In this document: piece after piece, positions 1 through 8,666 of the stretch
Layout: every line of letters starts with the position of its first letter
Numbering within the stretch: position 1 is the first letter of the stretch
Source: Planctomycetota bacterium
Lineage (GTDB): Bacteria > Planctomycetota > UBA1135 > GCA-002686595
Reading direction: 5' to 3'
Length of the DNA stretch: 59,495 nt
Assembly (NCBI GenBank): GCA_028823345.1
Contig: JAPKBR010000020.1
Location: 1-59,495, forward strand
Translations under genes and position numbers: made by a program
The notes under the pieces: model-generated
Told to the model about the DNA's origin: nothing
The model's input: only the letters and a program-made list of their open reading frames with translations
Database searches by the model: none

Positions 1-1578
1 AAACAAGTCGTCTCCCAAGTCGAATTGTTCTCCAGCAATGGAGAGCAGCATTTCCATCGGGACGTGTTGTTCAGGCGGAGACTGATCGATCCGGGGATCT
101 CTGATACGGAACATACCAGCGATGCGTGCGGGTCCCGTCGGGTGCTGCCCTCGCAGATCGACCAGGGCGAGTTCTTCACCTAAGTAGTCCTCAGGGGTGA
201 ATCCGTGCAGCACGAGGCCAGAGATATTTTTTACCCGAGCAGGGAATCCGGTGTTGCGCACACCGCCAGCTTTTAGGTTCGGGGCTCCGAAGTAGGCCGC
301 GCTGGTTTGCTCGTGGGGTCGAATCACGATTAGGCGGGGAATCAAAAATTCCGGGCGCTCCCCCTTCCAGGCTCCCTCGGGCACGGTGAGCCAAGCCAAA
401 GCTTGACCGCCCCCTTTGGGTTGCAGCATTCCCTCTAGGTCCGCAACCATTGTGTCGCGGCCAAAGAGGGGCAGAGCCTCTTGTTCCCAATCCATGCGCG
501 GGATCTCAAGCCAGACCTCTAGGTCTTGGTCCGGAGATGCCTCGCCTCCTGTTCTGGCGAGGACAGTTGCCTGCAAATCCCCAAGCCCAAGGTTCGCGCG
601 AGCGCTCAGGCTGAGGTCTTCAATCCGGCCCTCGCCGCTGATACGCAAATCCCCATGGAGCGTCGCCTGTAAATCCAAGTTCCCGTCCACCGGAAAATCG
701 GCGTTCGGCAGACCGAGGTCATTGGGGGGCAGGATCGCGTGTCCTTCGTTTAGCTCCAATTCAAGGTGCACATCCAAAGACTGGTCTTTATCTCCGCGGA
801 CTAGGTTTGCGCGCAGCCGCACCGGCCCGCTGGCTTGCCAGGAAGCGAGCTGCTCGCCGAATTCAGCGGGCATCCAAGGTTGGTCCTGGAGCAGCTCCAG
901 CAGGATTCCATCGCAGGCGGCCCGGGCTTGAAACTGCCCCTTATCCTTTATCGTGGAATGAAAAAGGAGCGGTGCATTCGTGGTTGGTGCGCCCTCTAGT
1001 TTGCCTTGAACGGTCCAGATGTCCCGGTGACTCTGGGCTCCCATGTCTAAGACCCCTAGGTTTGCCCATTCACCTTCTTCAGTGCGCACATGCACTTCGA
1101 CCCCTTCCACTTGCAGGGGGGGCGTACCGGAGAAGGGCGCAGCAGGAGTCTCTTGATCATTGATCTGCGAGAGTTCCCCCAGGAACGGCTCCGAGAGGAA
1201 CATGGTTCCGCCTTCGGCCACAATCCCGTCGATTCCCAAACCCCGTTTGGCTTTCCACCCCACAAAGAGGCGCAGTCGCTCGATTTCGAGGCGCCCGGCC
1301 TGGCCTTCGAGGGTGACCCCTTGCAGGACTAACTCGCGGCCGAGGGGTGCGAACCCGATGTCGCGCACTTTCACTGAGAGACTGGGCCCCATTCTGCTTT
1401 GCACCAGGCTCGTGAGGGCGTCGGTGGTCACGTTCGTGTCGACCAGCAGGCCCCAGGCGGCGAGCGCTAACAACACAATCCAGCCGCCCAGGGCCATCAA
1501 GAGCCACGCGATCCGGCGACCGGGTCCGGAGGAACGGCTGCTCGTGGTGGGGCCTTTTGTTGGGGGCGTTTGAGTCAC
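1..1578 (-). CDS. AsmA-like membrane-anchored protein, 3' end outside window
   Basis: An open frame without stop runs from a GTG at 1578 to the left edge, giving the first 526 residues. A proline/serine-rich cytoplasmic tail (about residues 1-25) is followed by one membrane segment rich in L, A, W and G (about 26-46). The rest is a long stretch of alternating beta-type sequence with repeated 'dl.l.a.l.g' patterns, as in AsmA/DUF3971/TamB-type proteins that span the periplasm and are linked to lipid transport or outer-membrane assembly. The start codon lies inside the 3' end of the alanine racemase gene (GTGA overlap, 1575-1578), so it is probably translated by coupling. The family assignment rests on architecture, not on a catalytic motif, and the C-terminus is not visible. 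Confidence 0.6.
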   Translation of the reverse strand, partial: MTQTPPTKGPTTSSRSSGPGRRIAWLLMALGGWIVLLALAAWGLLVDTNVTTDALTSLVQSRMGPSLSVKVRDIGFAPLGRELVLQGVTLEGQAGRLEIERLRLFVGWKAKRGLGIDGIVAEGGTMFLSEPFLGELSQINDQETPAAPFSGTPPLQVEGVEVHVRTEEGEWANLGVLDMGAQSHRDIWTVQGKLEGAPTTNAPLLFHSTIKDKGQFQARAACDGILLELLQDQPWMPAEFGEQLASWQASGPVRLRANLVRGDKDQSLDVHLELELNEGHAILPPNDLGLPNADFPVDGNLDLQATLHGDLRISGEGRIEDLSLSARANLGLGDLQATVLARTGGEASPDQDLEVWLEIPRMDWEQEALPLFGRDTMVADLEGMLQPKGGGQALAWLTVPEGAWKGERPEFLIPRLIVIRPHEQTSAAYFGAPNLKAGGVRNTGFPARVKNISGLVLHGFTPEDYLGEELALVDLRGQHPTGPARIAGMFRIRDPRIDQSPPEQHVPMEMLLSIAGEQFDLGDDLF

Positions 1579-2798
1579 GGAGCTAAGGATATAGCACGCG
1601 TATGGGGTAAGTCCTCGGGGAGAGTCACGGAGGGGAAACTCTGCTTGTGAGCGTCGCTCGCTTGCGCTGGCAACCGCAAGTCCCCGCCTTCACGGGGTAG
1701 ACGTACTACCCGCGGACCGATGGAGCATGATATCTCATAGGGTATCGTCCTTGCTCCGCGGGCCATCTGGCCGAGGGAGATGTGCTGGGTCCCTTGGGTT
1801 CCGATCAGGGTCACCTGATCTCCCACTTGCACCCCTTCGATTTCGGTTACATCTAGGGTCACATAGTCCATGGAGATACGACCGATGAACTGCGCCCGTT
1901 GGCCGCGCAGCAAGCCTTCGCCGCGGCCAGCCAAAGAGAACGGCACGCCATCCGCATATCCCACTGGAATGGTCGCCACTCGCGTCTGTCGGCGGGCGAT
2001 GAAGTCGGGCCCGTAACCGACCGATGTCCCGGGGGGAATGTCCTTGAGCATCACCACTTGGCTGTGAAAGGAGAGCACCGGTTGAAGATCTCGCTGCTCT
2101 GCTCCACCCGCCGCCGCAACTCCCAGGGCGGCGATTCCGATGCGCACGGTGTTGCCCACCATGCAAGGTGCGCTGAAAAGCGTCGCCGAATTGAACCCGT
2201 GCACCCATCCGCGCCACGGTCCCCGGCGTTTGAGCTCGCGGTGCACCCGCTTGAGGTCATCCATCTGCTCAGAGGTCCTTGGAGACCATCCAGCCGGATC
2301 CACAACGTGGGTCATGAGTCCAACCATATCGATGTTGGGGGACTCATCGAGGGCATCGAGCAGGGCGTTCGTGCGCAGGCTGGGTACACCCAACCGGCCC
2401 ATGCCCGTGTCCACATTCAGGTGCACTTGGGCGCGTACTCCCAAGCGTCCCGCCAGTTGATTCAACTGCACGCAGCGGTCGAGGGTGTGCAACCCGATGT
2501 GGATGTGCTCGCGCAGGCAGGCGGCCAACTCGGTTTCGATCACGGTGCCCAACACCAAGATCGGCAGTTTGATCCCCATGGCGCGCAGTTCCAGGGCCTC
2601 TTCTGAAGTCCCGACCCCTAGGGCCCCGATGCCGCTTTTCAGGGCGTGGTGCGCAACTAGGGCAGCTCCATGTCCGTAGGCGTTGGCCTTGACCACCAGC
2701 AAAACACGCGTGCCTGCGCCAGCCTGTTGTCGGATGACTTGCAGGTTGTGGGAGAGGGCATCGAGGTTGATCTCGGCCCATGCCCGATGGGGCTGCAT
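1575..2798 (-). CDS. alr: Alanine racemase
   Basis: PLP-dependent enzyme that interconverts L- and D-alanine for peptidoglycan. The N-terminal TIM-barrel opens with RAWAEINLDALSHN, and the PLP lysine is K37 in the motif VVKANAYGHG. The barrel contains the family segments HLNVDTGMGRLG and HGFNSAT, and the C-terminal beta domain carries SVGYGPDF (catalytic Tyr) and GRISMDYVTLD. I chose the ATG at 2798; a GTG at 2813 in the same frame would add five residues (MQHHH). Neither has a clear ribosome binding site. About 407 residues, with a roughly 30-residue tail past the usual end near CSIGPRVVRL. It overlaps the AsmA-like gene by four bases, suggesting one envelope operon. Confidence 0.93.
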   Translation of the reverse strand: MQPHRAWAEINLDALSHNLQVIRQQAGAGTRVLLVVKANAYGHGAALVAHHALKSGIGALGVGTSEEALELRAMGIKLPILVLGTVIETELAACLREHIHIGLHTLDRCVQLNQLAGRLGVRAQVHLNVDTGMGRLGVPSLRTNALLDALDESPNIDMVGLMTHVVDPAGWSPRTSEQMDDLKRVHRELKRRGPWRGWVHGFNSATLFSAPCMVGNTVRIGIAALGVAAAGGAEQRDLQPVLSFHSQVVMLKDIPPGTSVGYGPDFIARRQTRVATIPVGYADGVPFSLAGRGEGLLRGQRAQFIGRISMDYVTLDVTEIEGVQVGDQVTLIGTQGTQHISLGQMARGARTIPYEISCSIGPRVVRLPREGGDLRLPAQASDAHKQSFPSVTLPEDLPHTRAISLAP

Positions 2799-3134
2799 AT
2801 GGTGGTGCTGCACCCAGTCGAGGATAGTGCCCAGAGTCGCCCATTCAAGGCTTAGCGAGGTCCTAGCCTCTTTGTTTTCGGGTGACAGTGGGGATTTAGA
2901 GACCAGCAGAGGTCTCCCATTTCCCCAATATGAAGTGCCTGACCGGTTCCAGCCACCTATCTGTGCGCTGCAAATGCGGCTCTAGCGCCTGTTCTTGAGC
3001 TAATAAACCGCCGATTGCTTTTCCTAAGACAGTTGACATGGGGATGGTTGGTCGCCACTCTCTCTGTGCGTTACAGACTTCCAATAACCCCCACCCCATT
3101 GAAAGGGCTGCCGTTCAGGTGGCTCACAAATACC
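2799..3134. other. Divergent intergenic region between alr and the histone-like gene
   Basis: No credible gene lies in this 336-base stretch; both starts face away from it, so it must hold promoters for both sides. For the plus strand a TTGACA at 3033-3038 is a plausible -35 box, but the sequence 17 bases on (CACTCT, 3056-3061) is a poor -10. A small perfect hairpin (GAGACC/GGTCTC) lies near 2900-2917. The promoter reading is tentative. Confidence 0.4.
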
Positions 3135-3383
3135 ATGGCTCGGAAAAAGAAAAAGGCTGCTAAGAAAGCCACCAAAAAGGCTACGAAGAAGGCCACGCGT
3201 CGCGGCAAGAAAGCCCCCGCTGAGCTGATCATCAGCAAGTCTCGCACCAAGAACTCAGTTGGTCTCCGGATCTCCAGTGATTTCTACGCTGCGCTTGACG
3301 TGGCAGTGCGCGAGATGATCGCGGGCGCCGAAGCTCGTGCAGCAGCGAACAACCGGGGGACCTTGCGTCCCCACGATCTTTGA
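3135..3383 (+). CDS. Small histone-fold-like DNA-binding protein with lysine tail
   Basis: 82 residues in two parts. Residues 1-32 are a tail of lysine, alanine and arginine (MARKKKKAAKK, repeats of KKAT, then RRGKK) of the kind seen on H1-like and bacterial histone-like proteins. Residues 33-82 resemble the histone-fold half found in many bacterial small proteins: ISKSRTKNS, then a long amphipathic helix RISSDFYAALDVAVREMI, then ARAAANNRGTLRPHDL, whose ending matches the 'aNgRkTvrp.Dl' loop and last helix of archaeal and bacterial histones. I chose the ATG at 3135; an upstream in-frame start at 3015 would add 40 residues unlike the family. It is a single gene with its own terminator. The expected role is nucleoid packing or DNA binding, by homology only. 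Confidence 0.75.
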   Translation: MARKKKKAAKKATKKATKKATRRGKKAPAELIISKSRTKNSVGLRISSDFYAALDVAVREMIAGAEARAAANNRGTLRPHDL

Positions 3384-3436
3384 TCGCTGGGTAGGTGCCC
3401 GAGGGTGAAAGCTCCTGGGTCCCAAGCCCCAATGAC

Positions 3437-3479
3437 AGCGCCCCCCCGTTCGATTTCGAACGGGGGGGCGCTTTTGTTT
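3437..3479 (+). terminator. Strong intrinsic terminator of the histone-like gene
   Basis: A perfect 17-base inverted repeat (arm AGCGCCCCCCCGTTCGA, 3437-3453; its complement 3456-3472) is followed by TTTTGTTTA. The U-tract orientation fits the plus-strand histone-like gene that ends at 3383. The last bases touch the stop codon of the convergent tsaB gene (TAA at 3480-3478). Confidence 0.9.
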
Positions 3480-4152
3480 AGCGTGCGCGCACCTTGGGGA
3501 CGAATGCCGCTAAGTAGAGCGGACGTAGACTCTCCGTGGGTGTTGGACCATTTCGCTGGAAGTGTTCCAGTCCCACCCGCAGGACACTTGCGGCTTCCGG
3601 TAGGACGCCGCCCACGACCTGTGCTTCGTCCGATTTGCTCCAACCGGCGGCGGCGAGCCCCGCGTCATCGGTCAACAGCGGCACGCCCCGGGGAAGGACT
3701 TCACTTGCTAACTCACAGGTAATGCGGGTGGGAGGGCAAAGAACCTCGGGAAGTCCCTCAGCCCACCGGTAGTGGGAGTATTGCAGTCCACCGCCCCGGG
3801 CATCTTGCAAGACCATCACCTGCTCGTGGTTTCTGTTGGACTCTAGATAGTTCCACGCCAAGGCCTCATGGGAGGGGATGCCGACCAGTTGAGCTCCGGT
3901 TCCCCGGGATAACCCCAGGGCCGTTGCCGTCGCCACGCGCAATCCGGTGAAACTGCCGGGGCCAAGGCCTAGCACCAAGACCTCAAGTTGCCTTGGGTGA
4001 ATGTCCGCCTGTTTGCAGAGATCCGCGAGGCAGGGGACCATGTCGCTGGCATGGGCGCGGGTTCCCTGCAGGAGCTGCTTGTACATTTGGCCCTCGACGG
4101 TGAGCGCCAAGGACGCTTCACGGGTCGAGGCTTCTAGGGCTGCGGCGATCAT
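3478..4152 (-). CDS. tsaB: tRNA threonylcarbamoyladenosine biosynthesis protein TsaB
   Basis: Non-catalytic partner of TsaD in making the t6A modification of tRNAs that read ANN codons. The ASKHA-fold N-terminus starts MIAAALEASTREASLAL, and the hallmark GLGPGSFTGLRVATATALGL follows near residues 65-85, then a GIPSHEALAW segment. About 224 residues, normal for the family. I chose the ATG at 4152 because it overlaps the glmM stop (ATGA, 4149-4152) and puts the ASKHA strand at the N-terminus; an in-frame upstream start at 4182 would add ten polar residues inside glmM. It is the last gene of the ftsH-folP-cdaA-glmM-tsaB run. Confidence 0.88.
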   Translation of the reverse strand: MIAAALEASTREASLALTVEGQMYKQLLQGTRAHASDMVPCLADLCKQADIHPRQLEVLVLGLGPGSFTGLRVATATALGLSRGTGAQLVGIPSHEALAWNYLESNRNHEQVMVLQDARGGGLQYSHYRWAEGLPEVLCPPTRITCELASEVLPRGVPLLTDDAGLAAAGWSKSDEAQVVGGVLPEAASVLRVGLEHFQRNGPTPTESLRPLYLAAFVPKVRAR

Positions 4153-5504
4153 TGGATCTTGCTGATCTCGTGAAGGACGCAATCCGCCACTTCCTGGGCC
4201 AAGCGTTCAATTAGCTCCGCATCGGGTCCCTCGACCATCACCCGCACAAGGGGCTCGGTGCCGGAGTAACGCAGGAGTACCCGGCCATGGTTGCCTAGGG
4301 TTTTTTCTGCAGCAGCGACCTTCTCCGTAACCGTTGGATTCAGGGACAAGTCCGGCTTGGAGGCCACGGTCAGATTGAGCAACACCTGGGGCAATCGTTG
4401 ATAGGCGCTGGCGAGGTTCGAGAGGTCCTTGCCAGTCTGGGCCAGGACCTCGAGTACGGCAAGGGCCGCTGCCAAGCCGTCCCCGATGAACGCGGTGCGT
4501 TCTCCGAGAATCACGTGCCCAGACTGTTCGCCTCCCAGGGCCAGTCCCTCTTCTTGCATGGCTTCCACCACGGCGCGGTCGCCCACGGCGGTTTCGGTCA
4601 CGCTGACACCGACCTCTTCGAGGGCGATGTGCAGGGCGCGGTTACTCATGACCGTGGCGGCCAATCGATTCTTGGGCAGGCTGCCTTGCTGGGCACCGTG
4701 GCGCCCAAGAATGGTCAAGATTCCATCCCCGTCCACCAGTGCCCCGTGCTCGTCCACCAGCATGCAGCGGTCGCCGTCCCCGTCCAAGGCAATGCCAAGC
4801 ATGGCCCCGTGGGCCTGAACCGCTTTCATAAGAGCCTCCGGGTGGGTCGACCCGCAGCGGCGGTTGATGTTTTGGCCGTCCGGTTGGTGGGCAATGGGAA
4901 TCACCGTGGCGCTCACCGCGCTCAGCACACGCGGCCCCACATGACTGCCCGCACCGTTGGCGCAATCGAGCACCACCTTGGCATGCTTGAGATCCAGCCC
5001 CGCACCCAGATCATGAATCAAATGATGCTGGTATGCGTTTTCCAACTCCGGCTCGGGGATGAGCAATTTGCTTGCCGGTGATGATTCTTCCGCTACCGTT
5101 TTCTGGCGTAAGAGGTCCTCGATGCGCTTTTGCAGCTCATCATTGAGCTTGCCTCCGTTCCCACCAAAAAGCTTGATACCGTTGTCATGGGAGGGATTGT
5201 GGGAGGCGCTGACCATGATCCCCAGGGCTGCGTTTTCTTCGCGCACCAGCCAAGCCAACCCCGGCGTGGGCAATAGTCCTGCGCTGCGGGAAGTAACGCC
5301 CGCTTGCCCCAGGCCTTTGGCGAGTGCTGCTTCCAGCCAGCGTCCTGATTCGCGGCCGTCATGGGCTAAGAGGGCTACCCCTTTAGCGGAGCCCAACACT
5401 TGGCCTGCGGCACGACCCACTGCGGTTGCTCCTGCGGGGGTCAACCAGCCTTGGCCGGCCCGCCCGCGGATGCCGTCCGTGCCAAAGATCTCATCGTTCG
5501 TCAT
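4149..5504 (-). CDS. glmM: Phosphoglucosamine mutase
   Basis: Converts glucosamine-6-phosphate to glucosamine-1-phosphate on the path to UDP-GlcNAc for peptidoglycan and lipopolysaccharide. All four phosphohexomutase landmarks are present: N-terminal FGTDGIRG; the phosphoserine loop VSASHNPSHDNG (Ser101); the magnesium loop DGDGDRCML near residue 243; the sugar loop GGEQSGHVI; and the C-terminal phosphate-binding RYSGTEPLVRV. 451 residues, the normal length. It follows the diadenylate cyclase gene by four bases, the same neighbourhood as the cdaA-cdaR-glmM operons of Firmicutes, where the cyclase and GlmM interact. Confidence 0.96.
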   Translation of the reverse strand: MTNDEIFGTDGIRGRAGQGWLTPAGATAVGRAAGQVLGSAKGVALLAHDGRESGRWLEAALAKGLGQAGVTSRSAGLLPTPGLAWLVREENAALGIMVSASHNPSHDNGIKLFGGNGGKLNDELQKRIEDLLRQKTVAEESSPASKLLIPEPELENAYQHHLIHDLGAGLDLKHAKVVLDCANGAGSHVGPRVLSAVSATVIPIAHQPDGQNINRRCGSTHPEALMKAVQAHGAMLGIALDGDGDRCMLVDEHGALVDGDGILTILGRHGAQQGSLPKNRLAATVMSNRALHIALEEVGVSVTETAVGDRAVVEAMQEEGLALGGEQSGHVILGERTAFIGDGLAAALAVLEVLAQTGKDLSNLASAYQRLPQVLLNLTVASKPDLSLNPTVTEKVAAAEKTLGNHGRVLLRYSGTEPLVRVMVEGPDAELIERLAQEVADCVLHEISKIQ

Positions 5505-5508
5505 GGGA

Positions 5509-7509
5509 TCAGTTCCCGTCCCCGGAAGCCTCTGTGTTCTCTGGCTCAGCCTTGGCCTTCGGTCGCAATGTCAGTCCACCAGGTTCCACCACGATGTCCA
5601 GGAAGGAAGCTCCGAGCGGTCGCAGCCTTTCGCGGGTTTCTTGGGGTACGCGCAGAAGCCAAGCATCGGGCTCGGGAAGCTGAAGTTGAACTGAGAACTC
5701 GGTGGACTCCAGTTTTTGGCTGCTGACATTCACAAACGCATGGGCGCTCTCGCGAATCGCTTCGAGAAGGGCGACTCGCAGGCCGCCATCTTCCTCGTCG
5801 GAGCCGGTGAAGATGCCCTTGGCTCGGACTTCCACCCTGACCATTTTGCTGGGGGCTTCCCAAAGGTCAGGTGCATCCGGCGCAGTGGGGTCGAGGGAGA
5901 CCACCGCCACGTCCAAGTCTACGTGCCCCACAGACTCCATGGCGGGAACCACTTTGATCAACAGGTTGGAGAGGCCTAGCAGTTCGATCCCATTGTCCTG
6001 CGAGCGACCGGACAGGCCTAAGGCCGCATTCCAAAGAGGCCGCTCGGTCCATTCCTCGTTGCGCCGCTTGGGCAGGACAATCGTCTCGAAAATGAGTTGT
6101 TCTTGCAGAGACCCCTCGGCCCCGAGGGGCGCGCGTACCAGCACCTCGCTGGGCAGGAAACTCAAAGAGGCTTGATCCACGCTCCAACCGGTACCCAGTT
6201 GGGTGGTGTCTACTTCCACCATTTGGGCGGTCAAGGTCACGTTGGTAGTGGTGTATTCGCGCAACACGAGGCGTGGGGCAACGGTTTTCCAGGAGACATC
6301 CAATTCGTCCGGGTCAAAAGCCCTTGATCCACTCCAACGTACTTCGCCCGTGGAGAGGTCGCGTTCCCCAGTGCCGTCGGCTTTGAGCTCCACGCGGCCC
6401 GCCAAACTGCCGCGCAGGGAGCCCAATAGATCTCGCGGTGCGCGGACCACCACGCGCACGCTGGATTGGTTGCTCGATTGTCCCGAGCGGGTCAAAACTG
6501 AAGCGCTGATGGCCTCGGGGGTCAGCACAAGTAACTCACCCAAGCCCGCCATGCGGCCTTCCCTTGCGGTTTGCACCTGCAAATCCAGGGTGAATTCCAG
6601 CACCGAGCGCCCGGCTCGCCATGCGCCAACGTAAAGGGCAAGGCCTAGTGAAAGGGCCATCACTTTTTCCGCGCGGTTGGACTTCAGCCAACCCCAAAAC
6701 AGGGCTGGCAGCGAGAGCTTGGGCTTTTCCTCATCGAGGTTGCTGCCACCGAGGGCATCGAGCAGCATTTCTTTCACCGCGTCCCGAGCCACCCGATGTT
6801 CCATGCGACCTTCCTTGCAGATCGAGATCGAACCGGTTTCTTCCGAGACCACCAGAATGACCGCATCGGTTTCTTCGCTCAAGCCCAGGGCCGCCCGGTG
6901 TCGGGTGCCCACGGTTTTTCCAAGGTCTTGGTTTTCCGTCAGAGGCAAGATACATGAGGCGGCCTCCACCTGATTTCCGCGCACGATGATCGCGCCATCA
7001 TGCAAGCGGTTGCCTGGGTGGAAAATGGTTTCGATCAAGTGGCGCGTGACTTGCGCACCGATGGGCACAGAGCGATCGACGAAGGACTCAAGGGGCGTGC
7101 GGCGTTCAAAGACAATCAGGGCCCCGACCCGATCTTTTGCCATGGAAATAGCACTCAGGGCCACTTCTTCCACGGTGGCAGCTTGTACGTTGCGCAGGAA
7201 GCGTCCCAGTAGCTCGTGTTCGCCAAGCCGTGAAATTCCCCGTCGCAATTCTGGGTGGAACAGGATCGCCAACATGATCACTGCCGCTTGGGCGATGGCG
7301 TCAAAGACCCGCAGGACTTCGTTTAGCTCGAGCATCTGCGACACGAGCCATAGGGTCATTCCACCACCCAAGAGCCCGATGCCCAGGCCGCGGACGATGC
7401 CCGTGCCCCGGGTTGTGCGCAGGAAGCTGAGCAGCAGGTAGATACCCGCTGACAGCAGCAACACCTGCAGGATGGCGTCGAAGGTGTTGAGTGCGGGGAG
7501 GGCGTCCAT
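5509..7509 (-). CDS. cdaA: Diadenylate cyclase fused to YbbR-like domains
   Basis: One 666-residue frame joins two proteins that are usually separate. Residues 1-90 carry membrane segments (LLLSAGIYLLLSFL; GLGIGLLGGGMTLWLV; AQAAVIMLAILF), followed by a DisA_N/DAC domain with its two catalytic signatures DGAI (171-174) and GTRHRAA (201-207), the site that makes c-di-AMP from two ATP. A further membrane segment lies near 282-300, and the rest is a run of beta-rich YbbR/CdaR-type repeats (VRAP, VEVDTTQLG, VDLDVAVV) expected outside the membrane. The frame is continuous with no stop or slip at the joint (about 260-300). It sits between folP and glmM with gaps of three to four bases. c-di-AMP usually controls turgor and wall synthesis. 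Confidence 0.9.
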   Translation of the reverse strand: MDALPALNTFDAILQVLLLSAGIYLLLSFLRTTRGTGIVRGLGIGLLGGGMTLWLVSQMLELNEVLRVFDAIAQAAVIMLAILFHPELRRGISRLGEHELLGRFLRNVQAATVEEVALSAISMAKDRVGALIVFERRTPLESFVDRSVPIGAQVTRHLIETIFHPGNRLHDGAIIVRGNQVEAASCILPLTENQDLGKTVGTRHRAALGLSEETDAVILVVSEETGSISICKEGRMEHRVARDAVKEMLLDALGGSNLDEEKPKLSLPALFWGWLKSNRAEKVMALSLGLALYVGAWRAGRSVLEFTLDLQVQTAREGRMAGLGELLVLTPEAISASVLTRSGQSSNQSSVRVVVRAPRDLLGSLRGSLAGRVELKADGTGERDLSTGEVRWSGSRAFDPDELDVSWKTVAPRLVLREYTTTNVTLTAQMVEVDTTQLGTGWSVDQASLSFLPSEVLVRAPLGAEGSLQEQLIFETIVLPKRRNEEWTERPLWNAALGLSGRSQDNGIELLGLSNLLIKVVPAMESVGHVDLDVAVVSLDPTAPDAPDLWEAPSKMVRVEVRAKGIFTGSDEEDGGLRVALLEAIRESAHAFVNVSSQKLESTEFSVQLQLPEPDAWLLRVPQETRERLRPLGASFLDIVVEPGGLTLRPKAKAEPENTEASGDGN

Positions 7510-7512
7510 GGG

Positions 7513-8664
7513 TCAGGCGGTCGTGGTGGGGCAGGTGATGGCGTGGGCTATCTTAGCTGCTTCGACCATCATGCGAACGTCATGGACCCGGAACCCTTGT
7601 GCTCCGCGATCTATACACAAAGAGACTGCGGCAGCGGTGCCCCCAAGGCGCTCGGAGAGTTGGCTGTCGGATCCCTGGGAGGCCCCAGTCAACTGCTGGA
7701 TAAAGGCCTTGCGGGAGGGGCCCACCAGGATCGGAGCCCCCAGGGAGCGGAGTTCTCGCAGGCGGTCCATCAGTTCCAGATTGTGCCTGAGGGTCTTGCC
7801 GAAGCCAATTCCAGGGTCCAGGACTAGTTTGTCGGGGGCGATCCCCGCGGCGAGACAGGCTCCCACGCGCTCGCGCAGGTGCTCGCAGACCTCTTGGGGA
7901 CAATCCTTGTAGGTTGGATCCAACTGCATGGTGGCCGAGTTCCCTTGGCGGTGCATAGCGACGAATACCGCTCCCCGTTCCGCCACCAGGGGCAACATCC
8001 CGTCCTCTTGCAGGCCACCGGATATGTCGTTGACCCAACTGGCTCCCGCGTCGAGGGCAGCCCGGGCCACGGCGGTCTTGGTGGTGTCGATGCTCAAAGG
8101 GATCTTGGTGCGCACCGCCAGCCCTTCGATCACCGCCACGACGCGCTGGAGTTCATCCGCTTCAGACACTGCTTGGGCTCCGGGCCTGGTGGACTCGCCG
8201 CCAATGTCCAAGAGGTTCGCGCCCTCTTCCACCAGTTGCAACCCGTGCTGGATCGCCTTGGCAGGATCGAGCCAGAGGCCGCCGTCACTGAAGCTGTCGG
8301 GGGTGACATTGACGATCCCCATGATCCACGGGGCGCGGTTGGGCCGTAGGGAGGCTCGGGTGCATTGGGCCAGTAAGCGACCTAAGGTCGAGCGTTTCGC
8401 AAGTGCGGCGAGGGCCTTGGGCGAGAGGGAAAGCACCACATTTGACCCCTGCTCCTCCAAGTGAGCACCGCTAGAGGCGTGCAACAAGTCTTGTTCTTCG
8501 GGAAGCAGTCCACCTGCCTTGAGAGACAGGCGGTGCGACTCGGTCGCCGGATCCCGATCGAGGCAGCGCAGCTCTAACCGCGAAGCGTCCCCAGCACACA
8601 GGGATTCCACGTCTTGGGAGTGCCCAACAACAAAGGGCGGGATGCTCTCGGGGGCCCCGGGCAC
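7513..8664 (-). CDS. folP: Dihydropteroate synthase with N-terminal extension
   Basis: Folate pathway enzyme joining p-aminobenzoate to the pterin pyrophosphate. The TIM-barrel begins near residue 115 with GIVNVTPDSFSDGG and continues with LDIGGESTRPGA, SIDTTKTAVARAAL, WVNDISGG, LDPGIGFGKTLRHNLEL and GPSRKAFI, all family signatures. At 383 residues it is about 100 longer than a minimal enzyme; the extra N-terminal part (1-113) has no catalytic motif I recognise, though extended versions are common in other phyla. Translation starts at a GTG two bases after the ftsH stop, so it is very likely co-transcribed with ftsH. Confidence 0.95.
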   Translation of the reverse strand: MPGAPESIPPFVVGHSQDVESLCAGDASRLELRCLDRDPATESHRLSLKAGGLLPEEQDLLHASSGAHLEEQGSNVVLSLSPKALAALAKRSTLGRLLAQCTRASLRPNRAPWIMGIVNVTPDSFSDGGLWLDPAKAIQHGLQLVEEGANLLDIGGESTRPGAQAVSEADELQRVVAVIEGLAVRTKIPLSIDTTKTAVARAALDAGASWVNDISGGLQEDGMLPLVAERGAVFVAMHRQGNSATMQLDPTYKDCPQEVCEHLRERVGACLAAGIAPDKLVLDPGIGFGKTLRHNLELMDRLRELRSLGAPILVGPSRKAFIQQLTGASQGSDSQLSERLGGTAAAVSLCIDRGAQGFRVHDVRMMVEAAKIAHAITCPTTTA

Positions 8665-8666
8665 GC

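Noticed and set aside
1899-2606. A 235-codon plus-strand frame opposite alr
   Set aside because: Histidine/arginine-rich antisense shadow of a clear alanine racemase.
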